A DNA stretch of 25,583 nt from RUG11690 sp045616665 (GCA_045616665.1 JAZLHE010000012.1:1-25583), one strand, 5' to 3'; shown: positions 16,602 through 25,201, counted from the stretch's first letter. Notes: generated from the letters alone by a model not told the origin. Numbers and translations are program-made.

Positions 16602-16611
16602 ATGTTTTTTA

Positions 16612-19600
16612 TTATTCAAGTTCGCCTTCTTTTATCTCACAACGGACGGAATATTTATGCAAAACATTTCCGTCTTTGTCATAATGAATGAACTTGCCGT
16701 GTAAAGAATCGTAGAAAAAGTCTTCTTCCATATTGATTTGTCCGTTATCGTAATAAAACAAGGTTTTTCCGTGCCGTACGTCGTCAACATAGTCTATGGA
16801 TTGGTAGATTTGACCATTGGGATAGTAGAATATTTCCGCACCATTCAGAAGGTCATCCGTATAATGCCTTGTCATAAAAGTTTGACCGTTAGGATAGTAA
16901 ATAGACAATGCTCCGTCATATAAGCCATTGTCGAAATGGACGACGGCTCCCAATTTTCCATTGGGATAATAGGCCTTCACTTCTAATTCGTCTTTGCCAA
17001 TCAAGACCGCCTCAGACATTGTTCCGTCAGCTTTGGCATAGGCAATGGATACCAGTCCGTCATCTTCCCACATCGTTTCAAACAGCAAAGTTTTCCCATC
17101 TGGAGCATAATAAGACGAAATACCATCTCTATAGTTATTTAAAAAGGAGCATTCCGACAGTAATTTGCCTGAATGATAATGTTTTACCATACCTTCTGCT
17201 AAATCATTCTCTAAATACGCTTCAGCAGATATTTTGCCATTAATATCGTAATTATATTGTATGCAAAAACCGTTTCCGCCTTGCGTTTTTTGTTCGGACG
17301 ATTTTTGGCAAAGTATATTAAAACTACGTAAATTGTCCTTGGGCATGCCACCTACATAACAGGTTGTATCAATCAGATTTCCGTTGAAGTCATAAGTGCG
17401 CACGGTGCCGTGCAGCTTGCCTGCCACGACCGGGCCTTCTTTCAGTAATTGGCCGTCGTAACTGCGGTAATGCATAGTGCCGTTCCCATTGGAAAATGTG
17501 TCAACCGATATTACTTGCCCATTTGGGTCGTATTGTTTTCCCAATACGATCAAATCTTCATTATAGTAGTTTTCCATCATTCTTTGTCCTTCAGGAAAGT
17601 AGTCATAAGTTGCCACCGGCTTTTTTTCACTATTATAACGGTGAATGGACTTTATCCTCTCGTTAGGATAGTAGGTATATGAAATGCCTTTGATACTGTC
17701 ATTCTCCATATAGTATTCTTCATTGACGCTATTGGCGGCATTATTGTAATAACTTACAAACAGACCGTTGGCTTTTCCGTTTTTATATTCGCAGTATGTT
17801 TTCATACGGCCATTGGGGTAATACTCTTTTGTGCTGCCGTGGTATTCTCCGTCTTTATATTCTATTTCGTAGCGTAATTGGCCGTTGGGATAGAAATTTC
17901 TTTCAACGCCATTTTTGATGCCATTGGATGTTATCTGTACTTCTCTCAGTTTATAACCGTATTCTGAATAAATTTCGACTAAAACGGTTTTTGTCCCTAT
18001 CGGATAGATTTTTCTCACGGAACTGTCGGCATTGAGAACAGTTACTTTCGTAATTTTTTCATTGTTAAACTCCAATGTTTCCATTGGATGTCCCAAATTA
18101 TTGTAGTAAGTGAACATAATAGGTTCATCTTTCTTGAAAATCATTTTGGAATTCAATTTTCCATTTCTATGATAGCTGAAAGATTCACCGTCTGAAGCTC
18201 CTTCGTCATCAAAGTTTTCGATAGAGGAGACAGAACCGTCAGGAAAATAGGAAATCCATTTTCCCACTCTGTTCCCATTCATTTGAAAACCTTCCTTTTC
18301 TTTGGCTCCGCTTTGATAGTAGGAAACGTAGGCGTTTTTTTCGTTTTTTGCCCCTACCGTATATTTTGCGTGCAATTCTCCCGTAGGATAATAGGTCTGT
18401 TGAAGTCCGGCATAATCACCGGCGTCATAATGAAAGATGCCCGACAGACAGCCCTGGTCATCGTAAGCCAATTCTTCGCCTTGCCGTTCGTCGTTCGTTA
18501 CATACATCTTGTCAATCAACACTCCGGCATTATTGTATTTCAATACCAGCCCATCAACATTATTCTGTTTAAGCGTTGTGGAGAGGATTGTAAATTGTTC
18601 ATTGGTAAGAGGTGCGTGGGTATAAATGGTGCACTTTCCATTGTATTTGTTATCTTTGACCTGACAGGTTTCCGACACTTCATTGTTTTCGAAAGTCGTA
18701 GTGAAAATCTGTTCCCCATTGGCGAAATCGTTGATGGTTTTTATTTGTCCATTCAAATTTAACAATGTCCATCGTCCGTCTTCTTGGCGCATATTGCCAG
18801 TGGCATTCAGATTTCTGACTCCCCATGCCTGCAGAATAAAGTTTGTTGAATAGATGTAGGAAGTGTCTCCCGGATGCTCAATGCCAAGCCCTTTAATGGC
18901 AATGTTTTCCAGTTGCAGGGATATGACTGACAACAAAGAATTAAAGTCTTTGTGCATTTTTGATGCTTTGAGTGCAACTTTGTTATTATCTGCATTCGTA
19001 TTTTGGAACTGATAATAAGACATCACGTTAAAGTTCTTGTTTTGTAACATTTGCTTGGCAAAAGGGACGTACAGCATATCTTCAATGGCACGGGATTGGG
19101 GGCGTTCCACCACTTCTTCAAATACCAGCTGGTTGTTTTTTACCACATCGTGGTCGATTTTTGACAAGGCGTGGAATTTCTTAGAATTAGCGGTATGCCT
19201 ATTGATGTCGTTTATAATGGGCTGATACAAGCGATTGAGTTCTTCGTAGGTGTCTGAGATGACAACGTCGTTTTCCAAATTGTAGGCGGAAACTCCGCGA
19301 TCATAAATGTCGTTTAATTCCTGCAATGCCGTAATAACAAAATCTGAATTAGGGTTTAATACGATGCTGTAATTGAGTGCCAAAATTCCCGGAACCGTAT
19401 AACCCATTTTCAGATAGCACATTCCGTAACCATAATGGCTGCCGGCGTGGCTGGGTTTGAGAAAGATGGCCTTTTTGAAACACTCAAGAGCCTTTTCGTA
19501 ATTTTCTGTTCTTAACAAAGACAATCCCTTGTTGAAATACAGCAAATGGTTGTAGGGGTGCTTTTCCAGGGCAAGATCGTATGTGGCGACGGCTTTTTCA

Positions 19601-19950
19601 TATTCGCCGATTTCGTCATAGCTGCTACCTAAAACTTCGCAAATTTGATTCAAACTGACGTTTTGCACAGGATTGTCTAATAGTTTCTGCATCGTCAGGA
19701 TGGCTTCACGGTATTCACCTGAAGCGTATTGTACATAACCTTGTTCGTACAAAACATAATCATAGAGAGGGTCGGCGAAAGGCACTTTGGCGTATTCTGC
19801 CAGCGCTTCCCCGTACTTGCCGGCATCCGCATATTCGATTCCTTTTAGGATAATATCCCTTGAATTGACATTGGTCAGATTTTTCGTTTTTTGTGCATGG
19901 GAAGTAAGCACGGCTGCAAAAACGAATAAAAAAACGATACTTTTTTTCAT
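16612..19950 (-). CDS. Large secreted TPR + MORN-like (MORN_2) repeat protein
   Basis: A 1112-aa protein with a signal peptide (MKKSIVFLFVFAAVLTSHAQ, probable cut after residue 19). TPR-like repeats span about 25-225, e.g. AVATYDLALEKHPYNHLLYF and ALECFKKAIFLKPSHAGSHY. A linker of unclear fold runs from ~225 to 420. From about 440 to 1095 there are roughly 20 repeats of ~23 residues built on Y-Y-P-N-G-x-hydrophobic followed by a Y/F-x-(N/D)-G-x-x-(N/D/H)-G turn (e.g. YYPNGQTFMTRHYTDDLLNG). These match the MORN_2/YwqK-type repeat. Databases often label such repeats YwqK antitoxin, but nothing here indicates toxin-antitoxin activity. It is likely periplasmic or surface-associated; function unknown. 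It has its own promoter with a leader of about 100 nt. Confidence 0.85.
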   Translation of the reverse strand: MKKSIVFLFVFAAVLTSHAQKTKNLTNVNSRDIILKGIEYADAGKYGEALAEYAKVPFADPLYDYVLYEQGYVQYASGEYREAILTMQKLLDNPVQNVSLNQICEVLGSSYDEIGEYEKAVATYDLALEKHPYNHLLYFNKGLSLLRTENYEKALECFKKAIFLKPSHAGSHYGYGMCYLKMGYTVPGILALNYSIVLNPNSDFVITALQELNDIYDRGVSAYNLENDVVISDTYEELNRLYQPIINDINRHTANSKKFHALSKIDHDVVKNNQLVFEEVVERPQSRAIEDMLYVPFAKQMLQNKNFNVMSYYQFQNTNADNNKVALKASKMHKDFNSLLSVISLQLENIAIKGLGIEHPGDTSYIYSTNFILQAWGVRNLNATGNMRQEDGRWTLLNLNGQIKTINDFANGEQIFTTTFENNEVSETCQVKDNKYNGKCTIYTHAPLTNEQFTILSTTLKQNNVDGLVLKYNNAGVLIDKMYVTNDERQGEELAYDDQGCLSGIFHYDAGDYAGLQQTYYPTGELHAKYTVGAKNEKNAYVSYYQSGAKEKEGFQMNGNRVGKWISYFPDGSVSSIENFDDEGASDGESFSYHRNGKLNSKMIFKKDEPIMFTYYNNLGHPMETLEFNNEKITKVTVLNADSSVRKIYPIGTKTVLVEIYSEYGYKLREVQITSNGIKNGVERNFYPNGQLRYEIEYKDGEYHGSTKEYYPNGRMKTYCEYKNGKANGLFVSYYNNAANSVNEEYYMENDSIKGISYTYYPNERIKSIHRYNSEKKPVATYDYFPEGQRMMENYYNEDLIVLGKQYDPNGQVISVDTFSNGNGTMHYRSYDGQLLKEGPVVAGKLHGTVRTYDFNGNLIDTTCYVGGMPKDNLRSFNILCQKSSEQKTQGGNGFCIQYNYDINGKISAEAYLENDLAEGMVKHYHSGKLLSECSFLNNYRDGISSYYAPDGKTLLFETMWEDDGLVSIAYAKADGTMSEAVLIGKDELEVKAYYPNGKLGAVVHFDNGLYDGALSIYYPNGQTFMTRHYTDDLLNGAEIFYYPNGQIYQSIDYVDDVRHGKTLFYYDNGQINMEEDFFYDSLHGKFIHYDKDGNVLHKYSVRCEIKEGELE

Positions 19951-20249
19951 ATTCTAAATGTTTGGTTGTTTGTTGTTGATTGATGGATGTGAAATTATGA
20001 AATTTTGCAGTGATTGACCGATAATTTCACTTTAACACACGAAATTCTAATAATGTATGCAAAAATACAACTTTTTTCGGAAATTAGACGGTTGTTGACA
20101 GTATTAATATTTTTTCGAGATAAAGTTTCCAGCATTTTTTTTGTTTGCCGTTTTGGCCGGCATGGACAGCGGACGGAGTCTGCAGTGTTGAGCGGGGCAA
20201 TGACGTGAGGACTGGACACCACGGAGAGGGGCAACGTGGCGGAAGTGTA
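19951..20249. other. Intergenic stretch with a GC-rich patch, no gene recognised
   Basis: It holds the minus-strand promoter of the MORN protein and, from about 20140 to 20245, a patch visibly richer in G and C than its surroundings. Short ORFs here on both strands have no recognisable features. A small inverted repeat, CCACG (20219-20223) / CGTGG (20235-20239), is the only structure I see in the patch. It abuts the point where homology to the nuclease remnant begins. Confidence 0.5.
20060..20067 (-). promoter_or_regulatory. -7 promoter box for the TPR-MORN gene
   Basis: The minus strand reads TATTTTTG at 20067-20060, fitting TAnnTTTG. The start near 20053 leaves an unusually long leader of about 100 nt before the ATG at 19950, compared with 7-60 nt for the other genes here. 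Confidence 0.6.
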
Positions 20250-20841
20250 TTTAAAACCCTGGCCGATAGCATAAGGCAATTGCATGGTGAAGCGCAATTG
20301 CGGGCGTTAAATGCTGTCAATAAGATGGCGACTTTGCGTAACTGGTTGATAGGACATTATATGGTTGAATATGAACAGCTTGGTAACGATAGGGCAAACT
20401 ATGGCGATAGATTGCTGAAACGATTGGAAACGGCTGTGAATACCAAGGGGTTGAACGAGACGCTTTTCAAAAATGCACGCACTTTCTATACTTTGTATCC
20501 TTCTGTTGGAACTCTTTTTGGAGAAACATTTTGCTGATTTGGTGTTTTACAACAGACTGCTTCACTGCAACGTCATTGTGGAATTGAAAAATGATGAATT
20601 TCACCACGAATATTTAGGACAATTGAATGCCTATGTTTCATATTATCGGGAAAACGAAATGGTGGCAGGCGATAACCCACCTATTGGCATTCTGCTGTGT
20701 ACCCATAAAGGACCAAAGATGGTAGAGTACGCCATTGCTGGAATGGATAACCACTTGTTCGTCTCTTTATACTTGCTGCAGTTGCCCGACAAAAAAGTAC
20801 TTGAGGGTTTTTTGATTAAACAGAATCTTGAGGAGAACTAA
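20250..20841 (+). pseudogene. YhcG/DUF1016-type PDDEXK nuclease remnant, start and middle lost
   Basis: Two fragments of one family are read in different frames. The first (frame of 20250, to about 20520) carries TLADSIRQLHGEAQLRALNA, LRNWLIGHYMVEYEQLG and DRANYGDRLL, the DUF1016 N-terminal domain. The second (frame of 20473, about 20520 to the TAA at 20841) carries HFADLVFYNRLLHCNVIVEL-K, EYLGQLNAYVSYY, GDNPPIGILLCTHKG and AGMDNHLFVS, the C-terminal nuclease domain with its D and E-x-K residues intact. From memory, intact proteins are about 330-380 aa; the ~150 residues between the two parts are missing. No ATG, GTG or TTG lies where the N-terminus should begin (the codons there are AGT GTA TTT). 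It is therefore a decayed gene and not a functional frameshift. Confidence 0.85.
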
Positions 20842-20869
20842 ACGCGAGAATTTACACCCGAAAAAATGC

Positions 20870-20877
20870 TACTTTTG
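20870..20877 (+). promoter_or_regulatory. -7 promoter box for the SGNH protein gene
   Basis: TACTTTTG at 20870-20877 fits TAnnTTTG, with a start near 20884 and a leader of about 11 nt. No clear -33 element was seen. Confidence 0.6.
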
Positions 20878-20894
20878 CAAAAAAAATATCAAAA

Positions 20895-22169
20895 ATGAAA
20901 AAATGCTGTTTTTTCCTGCTGTGTTGGCTGATGACGTGCGTGGCAATGGCCGACGGCCCGTTCCGCGCTCACCGTTTTGACAGCTTTACCGTGCTGAAAA
21001 TCGATACTTCCGATGTGGTCTTCGTGGGCAACAGCATCACGGATATGCACGATTGGGCACAGGCCTTCGACAATCCCCATTTTCTGAATCGGGGCGTGTC
21101 CGGGGCATTGTCGTCAGAAATTCTCGAACATCTTGACGAAGTGCTGAAAGGTCGGCCCAAAGCCATCTTTCTGATGATTGGCACCAACGACTTGGGTTCG
21201 GGTTTTGCGCCGGAATATGTTGCTGGAAATGTCCGTCTGATGATGGAGAAAATTCAAAAAATATCACCGTCCACAAAAATTTATCTGGAAAGCATTTTGC
21301 CGAGTACGGTCGGAATACGCACGTTGGAAGCGGAAAAACGAACCAATGAACTGATTCAGCAGCTGGCTTCCGAGTATCACGTTGCTTATATAGATTTATG
21401 GAATCCGCTGTTCGATATCTGTATGAATCGTACCAACACGCTGGACGGCCTGCATCTCAAGGCGTCTGGCTATAAGATTTGGTGCGACTTGATTGCGCCG
21501 TATTTGGATGCGGCTTGTGTCTATCCTGCGAATACCGTCGATGAACAAAATGATGCCGGACTTTGGGGTTCGTGGGGAATGCGGGCTACGTATTTCAGTG
21601 TCCTGCCCGTAAAAAGTACGGACATATTGTTCTTCGGCGATGAAATGGTGAAGTGCGGTGAATGGGCCGAATTGCTCCAAAACAACTGCGTTCGAAATCT
21701 GGGAACAGGGTGGGGCTACGACGAAACCATAGACAATATCGGCATTACCGCCGCTATGGCTGAGGCCGCGTTGAACAATCATTTCTCCGAAAAAATATCC
21801 CCTGAAGCCATTGTCGTCTATACTGGAACCGGTAATATCAATGGAAACACCCCCTTGGATTCGGTGAAAATTCAATATCAAAATCTGCTGAAAAAACTGA
21901 AAAATTACGCTCCGGAAAGTAAGTTGTATTTGTTGAGCTTGATGCCCACGGAAACGGAAAACGAGAGAATCATCGTTTTCAATGACTATGTGCGGCAATG
22001 GTGCGAGCAGACGGATAATGCGGAATATGTGGATATTTTTACGCCGCTATCCAAGCAGAATCGGACAAATCCTGATTTTTTCAAGGGTAATTATCTTTAC
22101 GGAAAGGGTTATCTGAAAGTGTCGGAAGCGCTTTATTCTGCGTTTTCTTCAGCAAAGAAAAACAAATAA
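20895..22169 (+). CDS. Secreted protein with two SGNH/GDSL hydrolase-like domains
   Basis: A 424-aa protein with a signal peptide (MKKCCFFLLCWLMTCVAMA). Domain 1 (about 35-208) has all four SGNH blocks: VFVGNSITD (nucleophile S47), GVSG (67-70), IGTNDL (N98) and DGLHLKASGY (D184 and H187). Domain 2 (about 243-420) repeats the layout but with FFGDEM where GDSI should be (E250 replaces Ser), NLGTGWG, YTGTGN (N314 kept), and FFKGNYLYGKGYLKVSEAL in place of the Asp-His block. Domain 1 is probably an active esterase or acetylhydrolase on an envelope or glycan substrate. Domain 2 looks non-catalytic. The neighbours (nuclease remnant, rpsO) give no substrate clue. A promoter box lies just upstream. 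Confidence 0.9.
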   Translation: MKKCCFFLLCWLMTCVAMADGPFRAHRFDSFTVLKIDTSDVVFVGNSITDMHDWAQAFDNPHFLNRGVSGALSSEILEHLDEVLKGRPKAIFLMIGTNDLGSGFAPEYVAGNVRLMMEKIQKISPSTKIYLESILPSTVGIRTLEAEKRTNELIQQLASEYHVAYIDLWNPLFDICMNRTNTLDGLHLKASGYKIWCDLIAPYLDAACVYPANTVDEQNDAGLWGSWGMRATYFSVLPVKSTDILFFGDEMVKCGEWAELLQNNCVRNLGTGWGYDETIDNIGITAAMAEAALNNHFSEKISPEAIVVYTGTGNINGNTPLDSVKIQYQNLLKKLKNYAPESKLYLLSLMPTETENERIIVFNDYVRQWCEQTDNAEYVDIFTPLSKQNRTNPDFFKGNYLYGKGYLKVSEALYSAFSSAKKNK

Positions 22170-22201
22170 ATCGAGGGAAAAAATCAAATAATTTTATTGT
22201 G

Positions 22202-22231
22202 TTGATTGTTATGAAAATTTTTGTATCTTTG
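22202..22231 (+). promoter_or_regulatory. Promoter for rpsO
   Basis: TTG at 22202-22204 and TATCTTTG at 22224-22231, 19 bp apart, are a near-ideal Bacteroidota -33/-7 pair and the best promoter in the window. The start near 22238 gives rpsO a leader of about 42 nt, A-rich and without Shine-Dalgarno sequence. Confidence 0.8.
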
Positions 22232-22279
22232 CACCCCGAAAAAGAATCGTAAAAAAAGTTTTAAAAAGTAAAATTTATT

Positions 22280-22549
22280 ATGTATTTATCAACAGAAGTT
22301 AAACAGAAGATTTTTGAAGATTACGGAAAAAGCCAAGTTGATACCGGCTCACCCGAAAGCCAAATCGCTCTTTTCACCCACCGTATCAAACACCTTACGG
22401 AACACGTGAAAACAAACAAGAAAGACCTTGTTACCAAACGTTCTTTGATTGCTCTCGTAGGTAAAAGAAAAAGAATGCTTGAATATCTGAAACAACAAGA
22501 TATCGAACGTTACAGAGCTATCGTTAAGAAGTTAGGTTTAAGAAAATAA
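22280..22549 (+). CDS. rpsO: 30S ribosomal protein S15 (bS15)
   Basis: An 89-aa protein that binds 16S rRNA helices 20-22 early in small-subunit assembly. It carries the family pattern DTGSPESQIALFTHRIKHLT, the middle motif KKDLVTKRSLIALVGKRKRM and the end LEYLKQQDIERYRAIVKKLG. Length equals the family norm (88-89 aa). It is followed by pnp, as in many bacteria, with a hairpin in the 94-bp gap. Confidence 0.98.
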   Translation: MYLSTEVKQKIFEDYGKSQVDTGSPESQIALFTHRIKHLTEHVKTNKKDLVTKRSLIALVGKRKRMLEYLKQQDIERYRAIVKKLGLRK

Positions 22550-22570
22550 TTTTTTACCATAATGCAAATA

Positions 22571-22599
22571 GAAAGGCAATTTCTTCCAAATTGCCTTTC
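22571..22599 (+). terminator. Hairpin between rpsO and pnp (weak terminator or processing site)
   Basis: GAAAGGCAATTT (22571-22582) and AAATTGCCTTTC (22588-22599) form a perfect 12-bp stem with a 5-nt loop. The downstream sequence is only moderately U-rich (TTGCTATTTATTTG), so termination may be partial. No good promoter box for pnp lies after it, so pnp is probably reached by read-through. Confidence 0.75.
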
Positions 22600-22643
22600 T
22601 TGCTATTTATTTGCACGCATTATTTATTTTAAATTGATTTTAG

Positions 22644-24896
22644 ATGATTGACAATAGTATAGAAAAAACTTTCAAGACAACCACTTTCGATTTGGGAGAT
22701 GGTCGCCAGGTGACTATTGAGACCGGTAAGCTTGCCAAGCAGGCCGACGGTTCTGCCGTGGTCAGAATGGGTAACACAATGTTGCTGGCTACTGTTTGCT
22801 GCAAAAAAGAGGCCGCAGAGAATGCCGACTTTATGCCTTTACAAGTTGAATATCAGGAAAAATACGCCGCTGTCGGTCGCTTTCCTGGCGGATTCTTCAA
22901 ACGCGAAAGCCGTCCTTCTGAATATGAAATCCTGATTGCCCGTCTGGTTGACCGTGCGCTCAGACCACTCTTCCCATCTGATTTTCACGCCGAAACCCAA
23001 GTGCTCGTCACTTTGATTTCCGGTGATAAGAACAATCTTCCCGATGCCTTGGCCTGCCTGGCAGCTTCTTCTGCCTTGGCCGTTTCAGATATTCCTTTTG
23101 AAGGACCAATTTCTGAAGTCCGCGTGGGACGTGTCAATGGCCAAATGGTCATCAATCCTACCGTCGATGAAATGGAAAATTCAGACATCGATATGATTGT
23201 CGCCGCTTCTATGGACAATATTATGATGGTGGAAGGTGAAATGAAGGAAATCTCCGAACAGGATATGGTGGATGCCCTCAACTTCGCTCACCAGGCTATC
23301 AAGATCCAGTGTAAAGCCCAGATGGAATTGGCGGCTCAAGTCGAAAAAGCCAACCCAAAACGCGAATATTGCCACGAACATAATGACGAAGAATTGCGTG
23401 AACGCATCAATAAGGAAACTTACGACAAGGTTTACGCCATCGCTAAGGCCTGCATCGGAAAACACGAACGCAATGACGCTTTCGATGCTATCTTCGCTGA
23501 ATTTATGGAAACCATTCCTGAAGAAGAACGTGAAGAAAAGGAACCGATGCTCCAACGCTATTATCACGATGTTCAATATCACGCGATGCGTAATATGATT
23601 CTGAACGACCGTGTCCGTTTGGATGGCCGTAAAATGGATGAAATCCGTCCTATCTGGATTGAAACAGATTATTTGCCTTCTGCTCACGGTTCCGCTATTT
23701 TTACCCGTGGCGAAACGCAGTCGTTGGCAACTTGTACCTTGGGTACCAAGTTGGATGAACAGACTATCGACGGTGCCATCATCGAAGGCAGTAACCGATT
23801 CATCCTTCATTATAACTTCCCTCCATTTTCCGTAGGTGAAGTGAAGCCCATCAGAAGCACCGGCCGTCGTGAAATCGGTCACGGCAATTTGGCCAATCGT
23901 GCCTTGAAGCCGATGATTCCATTGGAAGATCCGTCATTCCCATATACGGTGCGTATCGTTTCCGACATCCTGGAATCTAACGGCAGTTCTTCTATGGCTA
24001 CGGTTTGTGCCGGCACGCTGGCACTGCTCGACTGTGGCGTGAAAATGAAAAAGCCCGTTTCTGGTATCGCTATGGGCTTGATTACCGATGAAACTACCGA
24101 CAAGTATGCCATTTTGTCTGATATCTTGGGTGATGAAGACCACCTTGGCGATATGGACTTCAAGGTTTGCGGTACCGAAGACGGTATCACGGCTTGTCAA
24201 ATGGATATTAAGATCAACGGCTTGTCATCGGAAAGAATGGCAGAAGCTTTGGAACAGGCCAAGAAAGGTCGTCTGTACATCCTGGGTAAGATTAAAGAAG
24301 CTATGCCGGCTCCGAGAGAAGATTACAAACCATTCGTTCCGCGTATTGTCCAAATGCAGATTCCGAAGGAATTTATTGGTGCCGTTATCGGACCTGGCGG
24401 AAAGATTATTCAGGAAATGCAACGTGAAACCAATACCGTTATCAATATTGAAGAAGTCGGTAATTTTGGTGTCGTAGATATTGCCGCTGCCAATGTCGAT
24501 GATATCAATGCTGCTGTGGCTCGTATTAAAGCCATCACGCAGGTTCCCGAAGTAGGCGAGGTTTATCACGGAAAAGTGAAGAGCATTATGCCTTTCGGCG
24601 CTTTTGTCGAATTTTTGCCTAATCAGGATGGTCTGCTCCATATTTCCGAAGTGGAATACCGCAGATTGGAAAATCTGGATGGCGTGCTGAAAGAAGGCGA
24701 TGAAATTGACGTGAAATTGATTGCCATCGATGAAAAGACGGGCAAATTCAAATTGTCACGCAAAGTGTTGTTGCCCAAACCGGAAGGTTATGTGGAACCC
24801 GAACGCAAACCGCGTCCTGCCGGCAATGGCGGTCGCGGGGGTCACAAAGATGGTCACAACAGACCTCCAAGAAAACTTGAAAATAAAGAAAATTAA
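22644..24896 (+). CDS. pnp: Polyribonucleotide nucleotidyltransferase (PNPase)
   Basis: A 750-aa trimeric 3'-5' phosphorolytic exoribonuclease of mRNA decay. The order is: first RNase PH domain (about 15-150: GKLAKQADGSAVVRMG, GRFPGGFFKRESRPSEYEIL); an all-alpha linker; second, catalytic RNase PH domain (about 330-560: RLDGRKMDEIRPI, SAIFTRGETQSLATCTLGT, RREIGHGNLANRAL, ESNGSSSMATVCAG, MGLI, DILGDEDHLGDMDFKV); KH domain (~575-630, IGPGGKIIQEMQ); S1 domain (~635-705, YHGKVKSIMPFGAFVEF); and a basic Gly/Arg-rich tail (e.g. GGRGGHKDGHNRPPRK). All are typical. It lies downstream of rpsO with a hairpin between and a strong terminator after it. Confidence 0.98.
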   Translation: MIDNSIEKTFKTTTFDLGDGRQVTIETGKLAKQADGSAVVRMGNTMLLATVCCKKEAAENADFMPLQVEYQEKYAAVGRFPGGFFKRESRPSEYEILIARLVDRALRPLFPSDFHAETQVLVTLISGDKNNLPDALACLAASSALAVSDIPFEGPISEVRVGRVNGQMVINPTVDEMENSDIDMIVAASMDNIMMVEGEMKEISEQDMVDALNFAHQAIKIQCKAQMELAAQVEKANPKREYCHEHNDEELRERINKETYDKVYAIAKACIGKHERNDAFDAIFAEFMETIPEEEREEKEPMLQRYYHDVQYHAMRNMILNDRVRLDGRKMDEIRPIWIETDYLPSAHGSAIFTRGETQSLATCTLGTKLDEQTIDGAIIEGSNRFILHYNFPPFSVGEVKPIRSTGRREIGHGNLANRALKPMIPLEDPSFPYTVRIVSDILESNGSSSMATVCAGTLALLDCGVKMKKPVSGIAMGLITDETTDKYAILSDILGDEDHLGDMDFKVCGTEDGITACQMDIKINGLSSERMAEALEQAKKGRLYILGKIKEAMPAPREDYKPFVPRIVQMQIPKEFIGAVIGPGGKIIQEMQRETNTVINIEEVGNFGVVDIAAANVDDINAAVARIKAITQVPEVGEVYHGKVKSIMPFGAFVEFLPNQDGLLHISEVEYRRLENLDGVLKEGDEIDVKLIAIDEKTGKFKLSRKVLLPKPEGYVEPERKPRPAGNGGRGGHKDGHNRPPRKLENKEN

Positions 24897-24904
24897 TACT
24901 GAAA

Positions 24905-24933
24905 AGGGCGAAACTTTTGTTTCGCCCTCTTTT
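24905..24933 (+). terminator. Intrinsic terminator after pnp
   Basis: AGGGCGAAAC (24905-24914) and GTTTCGCCCT (24919-24928) form a perfect 10-bp GC-rich stem with a TTTT loop, followed by CTTTT. It begins 8 bp after the pnp stop codon. Confidence 0.88.
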
Positions 24934-24992
24934 ATTGCTTCGGTTGCCGATTCTCTGTTGAATAACGATAAAGAATCGCTCTTGTCTGCAGT

Positions 24993-25175
24993 CTAATGTT
25001 TCACGCAAGGAATTCTATGATGCTTTTGCATTTTCGGATGGTGCTTTGACTTCTTGAGAGCTTCGTCCAGAATCCACTCGATTTGCCCGTTGACGCTGCG
25101 AAATTCGTCGTTGGCCCATTTCTCTATGGCTTCAAAAATCTCCTCGTCCACTCTTAATGCAAAAGATTTTTTCAT
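24993..25175 (-). CDS. Arc/CopG-type ribbon-helix-helix DNA-binding protein
   Basis: A 60-aa protein beginning MKKSFALRVDEEIFEAIEKW, then ANDEFRSVNGQIEWILDEAL and a basic tail with five histidines. The FALRVDEE strand, the IFEAIEKWA helix and the SVNGQIEWILDEAL helix are the ribbon-helix-helix fold of Arc-like repressors, which act as dimers on short operators. Similar proteins with RSVNGQIE are common in Bacteroidota. No toxin or other partner is adjacent, so it looks orphan. It has its own -7 box, and an exact 10-bp direct repeat in its leader is a candidate autoregulatory operator. Confidence 0.85.
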   Translation of the reverse strand: MKKSFALRVDEEIFEAIEKWANDEFRSVNGQIEWILDEALKKSKHHPKMQKHHRIPCVKH

Positions 25176-25201
25176 ATCTTGATTAATTTATAGATTGGTT
25201 T

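Noticed and set aside
16612..19950. Reading the MORN-like repeats as a YwqK antitoxin and hence a toxin-antitoxin system
   Set aside because: The protein is exported and 1112 aa long, with no toxin-like neighbour; the label comes from repeat similarity only.
19995..20297. Minus-strand 78-100 codon ORFs upstream of the MORN gene
   Set aside because: They overlap the MORN promoter and the antisense of the nuclease remnant, and show no recognisable protein features.
20473..20537. Programmed frameshift joining the two nuclease frames
   Set aside because: About 150 family residues are missing at the junction and the start codon is also lost, so a deletion explains it better than recoding.
23181..23882. 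A 233-codon minus-strand open frame inside pnp
   Set aside because: The plus frame is unambiguous PNPase; the antisense product is low-complexity hydrophobic sequence with no start context or promoter.
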